From Clostridia bacterium (lineage in GTDB: Bacteria; Bacillota; Clostridia; Christensenellales; Aristaeellaceae), in NCBI GenBank assembly GCA_017460395.1, contig JAFUBA010000093.1:21329-85328 (forward strand): a DNA stretch of 64,000 bases. The letters are read 5' to 3'. Under the pieces are notes generated by a model, which saw nothing but the letters and a program-made list of their open reading frames with translations, was not told the origin of the DNA and did not search any database. Of this stretch, positions 23,616 through 31,626 are shown piece after piece. How positions within the stretch are numbered: the first letter of the stretch is position 1; every line of letters starts with the position of its first letter. Made by a program: the position numbers and the translations under genes.

Positions 23616-23648
23616 TGCTATAATACGCACCGGTTAGGAGAACCTAAC
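23616..23648 (+). promoter_or_regulatory. Extended -10 promoter with inverted-repeat operator (box 1)
   Basis: TGCTATAAT (TATAAT at 23619-23624) is an extended -10 element. Eight bases later lies GTTAGG-AGAA-CCTAAC (23633-23648), a perfect 6-bp inverted repeat covering the expected start point. The TTAGG/CCTAA arms resemble DtxR/IdeR-type metal regulator sites. The same repeat recurs at 31610-31625 and, in degenerate form, at 31522-31537. Confidence 0.7.
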
Positions 23649-23797
23649 ACAAGAAATTCTATTCTTTTATCTCTCTGTGTCAATGCATGCATTATGGATA
23701 GACAAAATGTGAATCATAGACGTAATAGCCTTGATAAACACAATAGCTGAAATAGATGCTTCAACGACAACAGATAAAGACAAGCAAGAGGGGTGTC

Positions 23798-24556
23798 ATG
23801 CGGAAGATTGCCATATACGGAAAAGGCGGTATCGGAAAGAGTACCACCACCTCCAATCTGTCGGCGGCTCTGTCGCAGATGGGATACAGGGTCATGCAGG
23901 TGGGCTGTGATCCGAAGGCGGATTCCACCAAGGGCCTGATGGGCGGCAGGCGGATCCCGACGGTGCTGAACCAGCTTCGCGAGAAGGGCGATGATCTGTC
24001 TCTTCAGGACATTGTCTTTCAGGGCTATGGCGGCGCTTTGTGCGTGGAAAGCGGCGGGCCGACGCCGGGGATCGGCTGTGCCGGGCGGGGCATCATCTCC
24101 GCCTTTGAAAAGCTGGCCGAGCTGGAAGCGTTTGAAACCTATCAGCCGGACATCGTGATCTATGATGTGCTGGGCGATGTGGTATGCGGCGGCTTTGCCA
24201 TGCCGATCCGGGAAGGATATGCGCGGGAGGTGTTCATCGTCTCCAGCGGCGAGATGATGGCCCTCTATGCGGCCGACAATATCGCCCATGCGGTCCGGAA
24301 TTTCGCCAGCCGGGGCTACGCACGGCTCGGCGGCCTGATTCAGAACAGCCGCAACATCGAAAACGAGGACGCCATCGTCGAGACGGCCGCCGGGGAAATC
24401 GGCACGGACGTGATCGCCCGCATCCCGCGCTGCGGCGATATCCAGACGGCGGAGGCGGGCGGCGGCACGGTGTTTGAGTGTGTGCCCGATTCCCCCATGT
24501 GCGATGTGTACCGGAACCTTGCAAAGACCATCCTGGAGAAAACTGAGGATGCATGA
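23798..24556 (+). CDS. Nitrogenase-like Fe protein (NifH/BchL/CfbC superfamily reductase)
   Basis: 252 residues from the ATG at 23798 (AGAGGGG six bases upstream). Residues 8-15 form the P-loop GKGGIGKS, followed by [11 protein letters not shown], the switch region of the family. The two cysteines that bridge the [4Fe-4S] cluster of the homodimer are both present: Cys94 in GIGCAGRGI and Cys130 in [11 protein letters not shown]. At 252 residues it is shorter than true NifH (about 270-297), lacking the C-terminal extension. It should pass single electrons, with ATP hydrolysis, to the NifD/NifK-like pair encoded 3.8 kb downstream in the same operon. Five transport genes lie between them, which is an unusual order. 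Confidence 0.93.
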   Translation: MRKIAIYGKGGIGKSTTTSNLSAALSQMGYRVMQVGCDPKADSTKGLMGGRRIPTVLNQLREKGDDLSLQDIVFQGYGGALCVESGGPTPGIGCAGRGIISAFEKLAELEAFETYQPDIVIYDVLGDVVCGGFAMPIREGYAREVFIVSSGEMMALYAADNIAHAVRNFASRGYARLGGLIQNSRNIENEDAIVETAAGEIGTDVIARIPRCGDIQTAEAGGGTVFECVPDSPMCDVYRNLAKTILEKTEDA

Positions 24557-24590
24557 ATTCAAAGACGATTCGATAAGGAGAATGATCAAT

Positions 24591-25565
24591 ATGAAGAAGC
24601 TTTTGTCTGTGATCCTTGCCGCCATGCTTATCCTGAGCATGGCAGCCGTATCTTGCGCGGAAGAGAGTGCCTGTTGCGCGGATGAGAGTGCCTGCACGCT
24701 CTACTATCCCTCCTATATGCAGGAGACAGAAGGCGAGAGCCTGGTGCTGGACAGGATGCCGGAGCGCATCGTGTGCCTTTCCAATGCCGCCCTGCAGATC
24801 CTGGTTCGCTGCGACATTCACCCGATTGCTGTGACCAGCCTCGTGGCAAACGCGGAGCATCCCGACTGGGTGTATGAGCTGCCCACCATCACCACCGGCA
24901 TGAACGGCATGGACATTGAGAGCATCGTGGCCATGGAGCCCGACCTTCTGATCGTGGGCAACTACCAGAAGGAAGCCTACGGCGAGCAGCTGGAAGCAGC
25001 CGGCATTCCGGTGTACTACACAAGCGAAGGTCCCTCCATCGCATACAGCCAGACAAGGGAGGAGGCCATCACCCTGGCACGGTCCTTTGGCGGGGATGAG
25101 ATGGCAAAGGAAATCACCGCGGAATTTGAAAAAGTGGAGGCGAGGGCACAAAGCTACACATCTGCCCACCCCGTCCGGTCCATGCTGATCTTCTTCTATA
25201 CGCCCGGTTCCTTCCTTCAGACCTCCGAGGGGTACCTTGGCAGCATCCTGAAGCAGCTGCCCTTTGAGAACCTGGCCGATACCGTGTTCGATCCCTCCAT
25301 GCGCAATGTCAAGACCGACACGGAAACCATCGTCAAGCTGAACCCCGAAATCATCTTTGCCATCTCTCCCGCGGCCGACGCTGAGGCGGTCAGGGAACAG
25401 GATGAGGCTGCCTTTGCCGAAAACCCGGATCTGTGGAACACCATGGATGCGATTGCGCAGGGCAACATCGTGTATCTGGGCAAAGACTATGTGAGCTCCA
25501 AGGGCCTGCAGGTGATCGACAGCGTGAACAACCTGATCGACCAGCTGGAAGCCATGGATAAATAA
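24591..25565 (+). CDS. ABC importer binding protein 1, FecB/BtuF type, with Cys-rich N-terminus
   Basis: 324 residues; the start is fixed by AAGGAG ten bases upstream and a signal peptide (MKKLLSVILAAMLILSMAA). Directly after it comes CAEESACCADESAC (Cys22, 28, 29, 35); Cys22 could be a lipid anchor, the other three form an unusual cluster that might bind metal or disulfide-link. The body has the helical-backbone binding-protein pattern: LDRMPERIVCLSNAALQIL, a SIVAMEPDLLIVG segment and a C-terminal NIVYLGKDYVSSKG, as in iron-siderophore, haem and cobalamin binding proteins. It is paralogous to the next gene. Two binding proteins with one permease/ATPase set suggest two related ligands or a relay. 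Confidence 0.88.
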   Translation: MKKLLSVILAAMLILSMAAVSCAEESACCADESACTLYYPSYMQETEGESLVLDRMPERIVCLSNAALQILVRCDIHPIAVTSLVANAEHPDWVYELPTITTGMNGMDIESIVAMEPDLLIVGNYQKEAYGEQLEAAGIPVYYTSEGPSIAYSQTREEAITLARSFGGDEMAKEITAEFEKVEARAQSYTSAHPVRSMLIFFYTPGSFLQTSEGYLGSILKQLPFENLADTVFDPSMRNVKTDTETIVKLNPEIIFAISPAADAEAVREQDEAAFAENPDLWNTMDAIAQGNIVYLGKDYVSSKGLQVIDSVNNLIDQLEAMDK

Positions 25566-25601
25566 CCCCCGGACATAATTACAAACAAAGGAGAGAAAAC
25601 C

Positions 25602-26555
25602 ATGAAAAAGCTGTTTTCCCTGATCCTTGCCCTCACCATGCTGCTTGGCACCATGTCCCTTGGCTGCGCAGAGGACGCCATCACCATTGAGTATCCCGAA
25701 AACATGCAGGCGCAGGGCTTCGTGGAGCCCGTGAAGCTGGACAAGATGCCCGAGCGCGTGGTCTGCATGTCCACCAGCCCCGTCCTGGCCCTTTGCAATC
25801 TCGGCGTGAAGATTATTGCCGCGCCGTCCTCCACCGTCGTCACCTGGCCCGAGTCCATGGCGGATGCCACTCTGCTCCAGCTGGCGCACAATTCGAACTT
25901 TGACATCGAGACCGTCATCGCCATGGAGCCGGATCTGGTGATTCTCGGCAGCACCAGCCGCGATACCTACGGCGCCGTGCTGACGGACGCAGGTGTGCCG
26001 GTCTACTATGTGGATGCAGGCCATACCGTGTCCTACGAGTCCATCAAGGCCCAGACCGAGGCCCTGATCAATGCCTTCGGGAAGGATACAGAGGCTGGCA
26101 GCGCGATGCTGAAGGCCTTCAGTGACCTGGAAGAGAAGCTTTCCGCCACAAAAGAGCAGCTGTCCGGCAAGACCGTGATGGTGCTGCAGTCCGCACCGCC
26201 CGCCCACTATATCCAGACAAAGGGCGGCACCCTGGGCTCCATGGCGGAGATGATCGGTCTCACCAACGTGTATGAGAACGATGCCACCTTCATGGCACCC
26301 ATCGATTATGAGACCGCGCTGGATCTTCATCCTGACCTGGTGCTGGCCGTGGGCATGAGCCCCACCGGTGAAGCCCATAAGGCCCTCATGGAGGAAGACA
26401 TGGCGAACAATCCCGAATACTGGAATGCCATCGAGGCGATTGCCCAGGGCGATATCATCTACCTGCCCGTCTACTTCATCTCTTCCGCCGGCATCAACGT
26501 GGTGGATCATATTACTGAGCTGGCCGATCTGGTCACGGCTCATTTCGCGGAGTGA
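25602..26555 (+). CDS. ABC importer binding protein 2, FecB/BtuF type
   Basis: 317 residues. The signal peptide (MKKLFSLILALTMLLGTMS) ends at Gly-Cys-Ala-Glu-Asp, so Cys22 may be lipidated, though the lipobox is atypical. LDKMPERVVCMSTSPVLALC, a TVIAMEPDLVILGS segment and NPEYWNAIEAIAQGDIIYLP parallel the first binding protein, confirming an old duplication; it lacks the extra Cys cluster. The TroA/FecB-like fold binds metal chelates such as ferric siderophores, haem or corrinoids. The start has AAAGGAGAG nine bases upstream. Its stop is four bases from the permease ATG, indicating tight coupling with the membrane components. Confidence 0.88.
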   Translation: MKKLFSLILALTMLLGTMSLGCAEDAITIEYPENMQAQGFVEPVKLDKMPERVVCMSTSPVLALCNLGVKIIAAPSSTVVTWPESMADATLLQLAHNSNFDIETVIAMEPDLVILGSTSRDTYGAVLTDAGVPVYYVDAGHTVSYESIKAQTEALINAFGKDTEAGSAMLKAFSDLEEKLSATKEQLSGKTVMVLQSAPPAHYIQTKGGTLGSMAEMIGLTNVYENDATFMAPIDYETALDLHPDLVLAVGMSPTGEAHKALMEEDMANNPEYWNAIEAIAQGDIIYLPVYFISSAGINVVDHITELADLVTAHFAE

Positions 26556-26559
26556 TCAA

Positions 26560-27576
26560 ATGAAAACATCCAGGAAACGGAAGGTCAGCGCGCTTCGGAT
26601 CGGTACAGTCTGGCTGATTCTGCTCCTTGCGCTGATCGTCCTCTCCCTGGTGGCGGTCAATGTGGGCAGTGCGGGGTACTCCATCTCCCAGATCCTCTCG
26701 GCGCTTTTCTCCCCGGAGAAGAGCACCGTGAAGGTGGTTGTGGTGAACCTCCGCCTGCCCAGACTGATCCTGGCTCTGCTTATTGGCGCCTCGCTTTCAG
26801 CATCGGGCGCCATTTTGCAGTCTGTCATGCGCAACCCCCTGGCCGATCCCGGCACCATCGGTGTGTCGGCCGGCGCGGGCACGGCGGCCACCACGATTCT
26901 GCTTCTGTTTCCCCACATGACCAATGCCGTGCCGGTGTTTGCCTTTGGCGGCGCGGCGCTTGCCTGCTTTCTGATCTACACCATGGCCTGGAAGGGCGGC
27001 GTGGATCCGACGCGCATTATTCTCTCGGGCGTGGCCATCAACAGCGTCCTTGGCGCGTACAACAGCCTTCTGCAGATGCTGCACTCGGACAGCCTGGAGG
27101 GCGTCCTGGCCTTCATGAACGGGAGTCTCTCCGGTCGCAGCTGGAGCCAGGTGAGGATACTGAGCGTGTATGCCGGCATCGGCCTCATTCTCGCGTTTCT
27201 CTGTATCAAGGGGGCCAACACGCTGCAGCTGGGCGATGAGATGGCAAAGTCCCTGGGCGTGAACGTCAGCGTGACGAGGGTCCTCCTCTCTGCCGTGTCC
27301 GCGTTCCTCGCGGCCTCCACCGTGTCCGTGGCCGGCATGATCGGCTTTGTCGGCCTCGTGGTGCCGCACATTTCGCGCCTGCTCGTGGGCTCTGACTACA
27401 AGGAAATGCTGCCCACCTCCATGCTGATGGGCGCCGTGGTGCTTCTGGCTGCCGATACCGTGGGCCGCACCATCGTGCCGGGGATGGAGATCCCGGTGGG
27501 CATCGTCATGAGCGTGACGGGCGGTCCCTTCTTCCTGTATATGCTCAGAAAGCGGGGTCGGGTCTATGGAAATTAA
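26560..27576 (+). CDS. FecCD-family ABC permease
   Basis: 338 residues from the ATG just after the binding-protein stop. The sequence is typical of BtuC/FecCD/FhuB permeases: LRLPRLILALLIGASLSASG, an AILQSVMRNPLADPGTIG segment (the classical QxxxRNPLAxPxxLG motif), GALLACFLIY-like hydrophobic runs and FVGLVVPHISRLLVGSDY near the end. About ten transmembrane helices are expected, forming a homodimeric channel. Only one permease gene is present, shared by the two binding proteins. The substrate class is a metal chelate or tetrapyrrole. It overlaps the ATPase gene by 11 bases, ensuring matched translation. Confidence 0.93.
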   Translation: MKTSRKRKVSALRIGTVWLILLLALIVLSLVAVNVGSAGYSISQILSALFSPEKSTVKVVVVNLRLPRLILALLIGASLSASGAILQSVMRNPLADPGTIGVSAGAGTAATTILLLFPHMTNAVPVFAFGGAALACFLIYTMAWKGGVDPTRIILSGVAINSVLGAYNSLLQMLHSDSLEGVLAFMNGSLSGRSWSQVRILSVYAGIGLILAFLCIKGANTLQLGDEMAKSLGVNVSVTRVLLSAVSAFLAASTVSVAGMIGFVGLVVPHISRLLVGSDYKEMLPTSMLMGAVVLLAADTVGRTIVPGMEIPVGIVMSVTGGPFFLYMLRKRGRVYGN

Positions 27577-28345
27577 AGGCGAGCACCTGCAGATCGGCTA
27601 TGGCGATGTTCAGGTGGTCAGCGACATGGACATTCACATCCATCCCGGGAAGATCACCTCCATCATCGGGCCAAACGGCAGCGGCAAATCCACCGTGCTC
27701 AAGGCGCTCACAAGGCTTCTGCCCTATCAGGGCGGCGTGGTGACGCTGGACGGGAAGAGCCTGAGGGAATACTCCGCCAAGGAGATTGCCAGACGCGTCG
27801 GCGTGCTGCCGCAGATCCATTCCGCGCCCCCGGACTTTCTGGTGAAGGATCTGGTGGGCTATGGGCGGGTGCCCTATCAGAAGTGGTACGAGAAAAACAA
27901 TGAGGAGGACGAGAAAATCGTCAACTGGGCCATGCAGTGCACGGGCGTGTGGAAGCTGAAGGACAAGTCGATCCACGAATGCTCGGGTGGCGAGAGCCAG
28001 CGGGTGTGGATCGCCACCGTCCTGACCCAGCAGCCGGAGATCCTCTTCCTCGATGAGCCGACCACGTATCTGGACATCGCGCACCAATTGGAGATGATGC
28101 AGCTGGTCCGGAAGCTGAACCGGGAAAACAAAATCGGTGTTGTCATGGTGCTGCACGATCTAAGCCAGGCCATGGAGGTCAGTGACTGGATCGTGGTGAT
28201 CCGGGACGGGAAAAAGTACGACGAGGGCACGCCGGAAGAGGTGATCACGCCCCGGATGATGCGGGAGGTCTATGACGTATCCTGCGATATCGTGCATGTG
28301 CCCGGGCGGGAGAAACCGCTGATTGCGTATAAGGAGATCGGATAA
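27566..28345 (+). CDS. ABC importer ATPase, FepC/BtuD/FhuC type
   Basis: 259 residues. Walker A GPNGSGKST, signature ECSGGESQRVWIA (a Ser-Gly-Gly-Glu variant usual in this branch), Walker B ILFLDEPTTYLDIAHQ and the H-loop VLHDLSQAM are intact. LDIAHQ after Walker B is characteristic of iron-siderophore/haem/B12 importers. A KWYEKNNEEDEKIV insertion is also common in that branch. It powers the FecCD-type permease, whose 3' end it overlaps. The stop codon is immediately followed by the NifD-like ATG with no spacer, tying transport and the reductase into one translational unit. Confidence 0.94.
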   Translation: MEIKGEHLQIGYGDVQVVSDMDIHIHPGKITSIIGPNGSGKSTVLKALTRLLPYQGGVVTLDGKSLREYSAKEIARRVGVLPQIHSAPPDFLVKDLVGYGRVPYQKWYEKNNEEDEKIVNWAMQCTGVWKLKDKSIHECSGGESQRVWIATVLTQQPEILFLDEPTTYLDIAHQLEMMQLVRKLNRENKIGVVMVLHDLSQAMEVSDWIVVIRDGKKYDEGTPEEVITPRMMREVYDVSCDIVHVPGREKPLIAYKEIG

Positions 28346-29647
28346 ATGGACGGAAAAGAACTGCTCCTGCGGCTGAAGACACTCAGCCAGATCGAGGACC
28401 CGAAGAAGGATATTCACGGCCTGACCTATGCCCAGTTCCCCGGCACGCACTGTCCCCTGATGGGTGCCGCCATGGCCGTGCGGGGGATCCGGGGTGCTGT
28501 CATGATGATCGTGGGCACGGATGAGTGCGCCTATTACACGAAGCATATGACCATTCACTCAGAGGACTGGGGCGGGCTCATGGGCCGGTGCGTGTCGGTC
28601 ACCATCGACCAGCATGACATCACCTTCGGGTGTGCAAAAAAGGTGGAGGAAGCCTTCGCGGAGCTGATGGACGAGCAGAAGCCCGAGGCGGTCTTCATCG
28701 TGACGACCTGTGTGCCGGAGATCATCGGGGATGACTTTGACGCCGTGGCGGAGGCCATGTGGGAGAAGTACGGTGTGCCGGCCATGGCGGTGCATACAGA
28801 GCACTTCAAGTGCGAGAACCACATGCCCGGTGTGGAGCGGACGATCACGGCATGCTTTCGCCTGATGGAGATGCAGGAGAGATCCGGCGGCGTCAACGTG
28901 ATCGGCCAGCGCATGGGAAGGTTTGAGGATACGGAGCTCTCAAGGGTCCTGAAAAACGCCGGCGTATCCATCCTGGCCCAGCTGCCAAGCGGCTGCAGCG
29001 TGGAGGAGATCAGGCGTGCTCCTGCTGCACAGGTCAACATCGTGGTGAACGATATCGGACTTCCGCTGGCCAGGAAGATGAAGCAGCGCTTTGGGACGCC
29101 CTATGTCTTTTTTGACAAGTTCACGGATCCCGCCCATATTGCAGCGGCCTATGAAAACCTGTTTTCTTTCCTGAATCTCCCACTGCCGGATGAACTGCCT
29201 GAACTCAGAAGGGCGGCGGAGGAGGCCGCGCGGCAGGCGAGGGATACGCTTCACGGCGTCACCTTCATGTATGGGAATACGCCCTTCAGGTGCCTTGAGT
29301 GCTGTGCCTACATGACATCCCTTGGCATGGTGCCCCAGCTGATTCAGAGCCACGGGATTGTGGAGGAGGACGCGGAGGACGTGCAGCGAATCCTGGTATC
29401 TTCTGACCCCTACATGACGCAGGCGGCGAATATTTCTCCTCTTCAGTATATCTACGATGAGCTGCACCCGATGCTGTATCTGGGCCATGAATATCCCATG
29501 CGGCTTCGCAAAAAGGGCATTGCCCAGGTCCATACCGATATGGGCGGCGGCATGCTCGGGTATGAGGTCACGCCCTATCTGTTAAAACAGCTCCTGGCGT
29601 CTTTGGAAGAATCCAGGGAAATCCGGAAGGGAGGTATGAACGGATGA
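28346..29647 (+). CDS. Nitrogenase-like component 1, NifD/BchN-type subunit
   Basis: 433 residues. Cys36 (GTHCPLMGA), Cys61 (GTDECAYYT) and Cys122 (VTTCVPEIIGDD) lie where P-cluster or NB-cluster ligands occur; their spacing of 25 and 61 residues equals that of BchN in dark-operative protochlorophyllide reductase (Cys26, 51, 112, from memory). Further cysteines stand in SGCSVEEI (217) and FRCLECC (316, 319, 320). The FeMo-cofactor ligand pattern of true NifD is not evident, and the chain is about 50 residues shorter than NifD. It overlaps the NifK-like gene by ATGA. The subunit should form a heterotetramer that receives electrons from the Fe protein; the reduced substrate is unknown. Confidence 0.9.
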   Translation: MDGKELLLRLKTLSQIEDPKKDIHGLTYAQFPGTHCPLMGAAMAVRGIRGAVMMIVGTDECAYYTKHMTIHSEDWGGLMGRCVSVTIDQHDITFGCAKKVEEAFAELMDEQKPEAVFIVTTCVPEIIGDDFDAVAEAMWEKYGVPAMAVHTEHFKCENHMPGVERTITACFRLMEMQERSGGVNVIGQRMGRFEDTELSRVLKNAGVSILAQLPSGCSVEEIRRAPAAQVNIVVNDIGLPLARKMKQRFGTPYVFFDKFTDPAHIAAAYENLFSFLNLPLPDELPELRRAAEEAARQARDTLHGVTFMYGNTPFRCLECCAYMTSLGMVPQLIQSHGIVEEDAEDVQRILVSSDPYMTQAANISPLQYIYDELHPMLYLGHEYPMRLRKKGIAQVHTDMGGGMLGYEVTPYLLKQLLASLEESREIRKGGMNG

Positions 29648-30876
29648 GTCTCACACGCTTTTTGCCCCAGCCCAGTGACCGGATGGGCATGCTCTGGAGC
29701 CTGCTCAACATCGAGGACAGTGTGATCGTGGAATACGGCCCGGCGGGCACGACCCATTACAGCATGGGACTGTTCGGCGAGCTTGGCATTGAACAGGAAA
29801 ACCGTCTGTTCACCACCCATCTGCGGGAGGAAGACGTCGTCATGGGCGACACGAGCCGCCTGGAGAAGGCGCTGGCGGAGGTGGATGACAATTTCCATCC
29901 TTCTGTGATCTTTGTGGTGGCCTCCTCCTGCTCGGAGGTCATCGGCACGGACCTGCGCGGTGTGTGCACCATGGTACAGCCAAGGGTCAAGGCCAGGCTG
30001 ATTCCCCTGACCGCGGGCGGCTTCAGGGGAGACTATGCATTCGGGATCCGGGACACCTACCGCCTCCTGGCCGAGGAGATGGTCCATGAGACGAAGGAGA
30101 AGCAGAAGGACACCTTCAATATCCTCGGCGCCTCCGTCGGTGCCTACCGCTGCAAGGCAGATGTCCTGGAGATCGTAAGACTCATGGATGAAGCGTTTGG
30201 ATTGACGCTGCACACGGCCCTGTGCCTTGAGACGGATCTGGAGAAAATCGCAGATATGGGCAGCGCGTCTGTGAACCTGGTCATCCGCCAGGAGGCGCTC
30301 CCTGCAGCCCGCACGCTGGAGGGGAAATGCGCCGCGCCATACGTGTATGGCGCGCCGTACGGGTATCAGGGGACGCTGGACTGGCTGGAGTCCGTCGGAC
30401 AGAAGATCGGGCGTGAGGTGAATCCGAGCCTAAAGGGTGAACTCAAAAAGCGCGCCATGGAGGCCACACAGTACCGCATGTACGGACGGATGCTCCGAAG
30501 GGACCAGCCGAAGGCATACCTGTACGGGGAATACGAAGCCGTAAAGGGCCTCGGGGCATTTCTTGGCGGCATGGGCATATCGCCTGAATGGCAGATCTGC
30601 GCCCACAGCCTGGCACCCCTGGAAAGCGCGGAGGATGCCGTAAATTACATGCCGCATGAAAAGGAGCGCATGGACCTTCTGTCTCAGCTGCATCGCACCC
30701 TGCTGCTGGCAGATGACACCTCCCGGCGTCTTGTGGATGCGGACAACACATTCATTCGCATCGCCACGCCCCTGATCGATTCTGCCCAGGTGGCGGTCCA
30801 CATGCCGCTGATGGGAAATCGAGGTGCTGACATGATCATGGAGACCGTGGAAGCCTATTTCAACACCCTGAGGTGA
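29644..30876 (+). CDS. Nitrogenase-like component 1, NifK/BchB-type subunit
   Basis: 410 residues. One cluster-type Cys is kept, Cys96 in VASSCSEVIGTDL. The N-terminal position that carries Cys in NifK, or Asp36 in BchB, reads EYGPAGTTHYS here, with Thr at 36-37, so the fourth cluster ligand would have to be Cys96 or something else. The TAGGFRGDYAFG segment, GASVGAYRCKADVLEIVRLM, the APYVYGAPYG segment and the PLMGNRGADMIMETVEAYF end match the component 1 fold. It is the partner of the NifD-like protein (ATGA overlap). The absence of nifE, nifN or nifB in the window speaks against a molybdenum cofactor. A flavodoxin-like gene follows after six bases. Confidence 0.88.
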   Translation: MSLTRFLPQPSDRMGMLWSLLNIEDSVIVEYGPAGTTHYSMGLFGELGIEQENRLFTTHLREEDVVMGDTSRLEKALAEVDDNFHPSVIFVVASSCSEVIGTDLRGVCTMVQPRVKARLIPLTAGGFRGDYAFGIRDTYRLLAEEMVHETKEKQKDTFNILGASVGAYRCKADVLEIVRLMDEAFGLTLHTALCLETDLEKIADMGSASVNLVIRQEALPAARTLEGKCAAPYVYGAPYGYQGTLDWLESVGQKIGREVNPSLKGELKKRAMEATQYRMYGRMLRRDQPKAYLYGEYEAVKGLGAFLGGMGISPEWQICAHSLAPLESAEDAVNYMPHEKERMDLLSQLHRTLLLADDTSRRLVDADNTFIRIATPLIDSAQVAVHMPLMGNRGADMIMETVEAYFNTLR

Positions 30877-30882
30877 AAGATT

Positions 30883-31434
30883 ATGAAGACACAGGTGATC
30901 TATCACAGCCTGTCCGGCTGCACGGAAAAGCTGGCCAGGGGCATCTTTGAGGGCCTCAAATGCGAGGAGAAGTCGCTGCACAACCTGGCGGACGGGACCC
31001 CTGAAATCGATGGCGATGTGATCCTTCTGGGATACTGGGTGGATCAGGCGGGGCCCTGCAAACCAATCCGGGAGCTGGCCGAGACACTGGAAAACAGGCA
31101 CGTGGGCCTTTTCTGCACGATGGCCTTCTGGTGTGAATCAAGCCACGCTGCGACGGCCCTTCACAATGGTGCCGCGTGCGTGCAGGAGAAGAACACGGTC
31201 ATCGGGGGCATCGTGGTCAACGGACACATGAGCGACAAGATGATCGAGATGTTCCGCGGGATGGGTGCGGGACCGCACAGTGCAAGTCCTGCCGCAGAAG
31301 CCCGCTGGGCACTGATGAAGGACCATCCGAGCGAGTGTGAGATCGCCCTCGCCACAGAGCGGATGAACGAGAGAATTCAGCTGCTGAAAACCCTCCAGGA
31401 GAAGGGCATCGCGTTTCCGAGCATCACGATCTGA
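30883..31434 (+). CDS. Flavodoxin-family protein, likely electron donor of the nitrogenase-like system
   Basis: 183 residues. The N-terminus MKTQVIYHSLSGCTEKLARG contains the S-x-S-G-x-T phosphate-binding loop of FMN flavodoxins; LLGYWVDQAGP and GLFCTMAFWCESSHA correspond to the isoalloxazine loops. It is a little longer than short-chain flavodoxins, with a helical C-terminal extension (ERMNERIQLLKTLQEKG). No signal peptide is present. As the last gene of the operon, six bases after the NifK-like stop, it most simply supplies low-potential electrons to the Fe protein. An alternative is a flavin reductase acting on the imported ligand itself. Confidence 0.85.
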   Translation: MKTQVIYHSLSGCTEKLARGIFEGLKCEEKSLHNLADGTPEIDGDVILLGYWVDQAGPCKPIRELAETLENRHVGLFCTMAFWCESSHAATALHNGAACVQEKNTVIGGIVVNGHMSDKMIEMFRGMGAGPHSASPAAEARWALMKDHPSECEIALATERMNERIQLLKTLQEKGIAFPSITI

Positions 31435-31456
31435 CAGATGAAAAACATGCACAGGG

Positions 31457-31485
31457 CCCCGCATCCCGCTTTCACGGATGCGGGG
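31457..31485 (+). terminator. Strong hairpin after the flavodoxin gene
   Basis: A perfect 10-bp GC-rich stem, CCCCGCATCC/GGATGCGGGG, has a nine-base loop. Only TT follows, so termination may be partial and some readthrough into the next operon is possible. Confidence 0.65.
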
Positions 31486-31514
31486 TTCTGCCTTGAAAAA
31501 GGGTCGATGCCCCG

Positions 31515-31537
31515 TATAATAGTAAGCTGCTCCTAAC
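31515..31537 (+). promoter_or_regulatory. Promoter with degenerate copy of the inverted-repeat operator
   Basis: TATAAT at 31515-31520 is followed one base later by GTAAGC-TGCT-CCTAAC (31522-31537). The right arm is perfect, the left matches 4 of 6 bases, and the spacer is again four bases. The position relative to the -10 is close to that of box 1. Confidence 0.55.
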
Positions 31538-31609
31538 CCGGGCGCCTGGCCGTCTTGCGGCGAAACAGGAAAAGAACGACCGGATGACGGGCTTTCATTC
31601 CGGATGACC

Positions 31610-31625
31610 GTTAGGAGGTCCTAAC
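31610..31625 (+). promoter_or_regulatory. Perfect inverted-repeat operator (box 2), overlapping a ribosome site
   Basis: GTTAGGA-GG-TCCTAAC is a perfect 7-bp inverted repeat and shares both 6-bp arms with box 1. Its centre supplies AGGAGG, eight bases ahead of the ATG of a 27-codon frame at 31627, so binding or folding here could affect both transcription and translation. Confidence 0.65.
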
Positions 31626-31626
31626 G

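Noticed and set aside
24234..26543. A 769-residue open frame on the minus strand opposite the Fe protein and binding-protein genes
   Set aside because: It runs across three clearly coding genes with their ribosome sites; the His- and Gly-rich composition is a shadow of the sense codons.
23798..30876. Reading the HDK genes as a true nitrogen-fixing nitrogenase
   Set aside because: NifD- and NifK-like chains are short, FeMo-cofactor ligands are not evident, the NifK N-terminal Cys is missing and no nifB/E/N/V genes are present.
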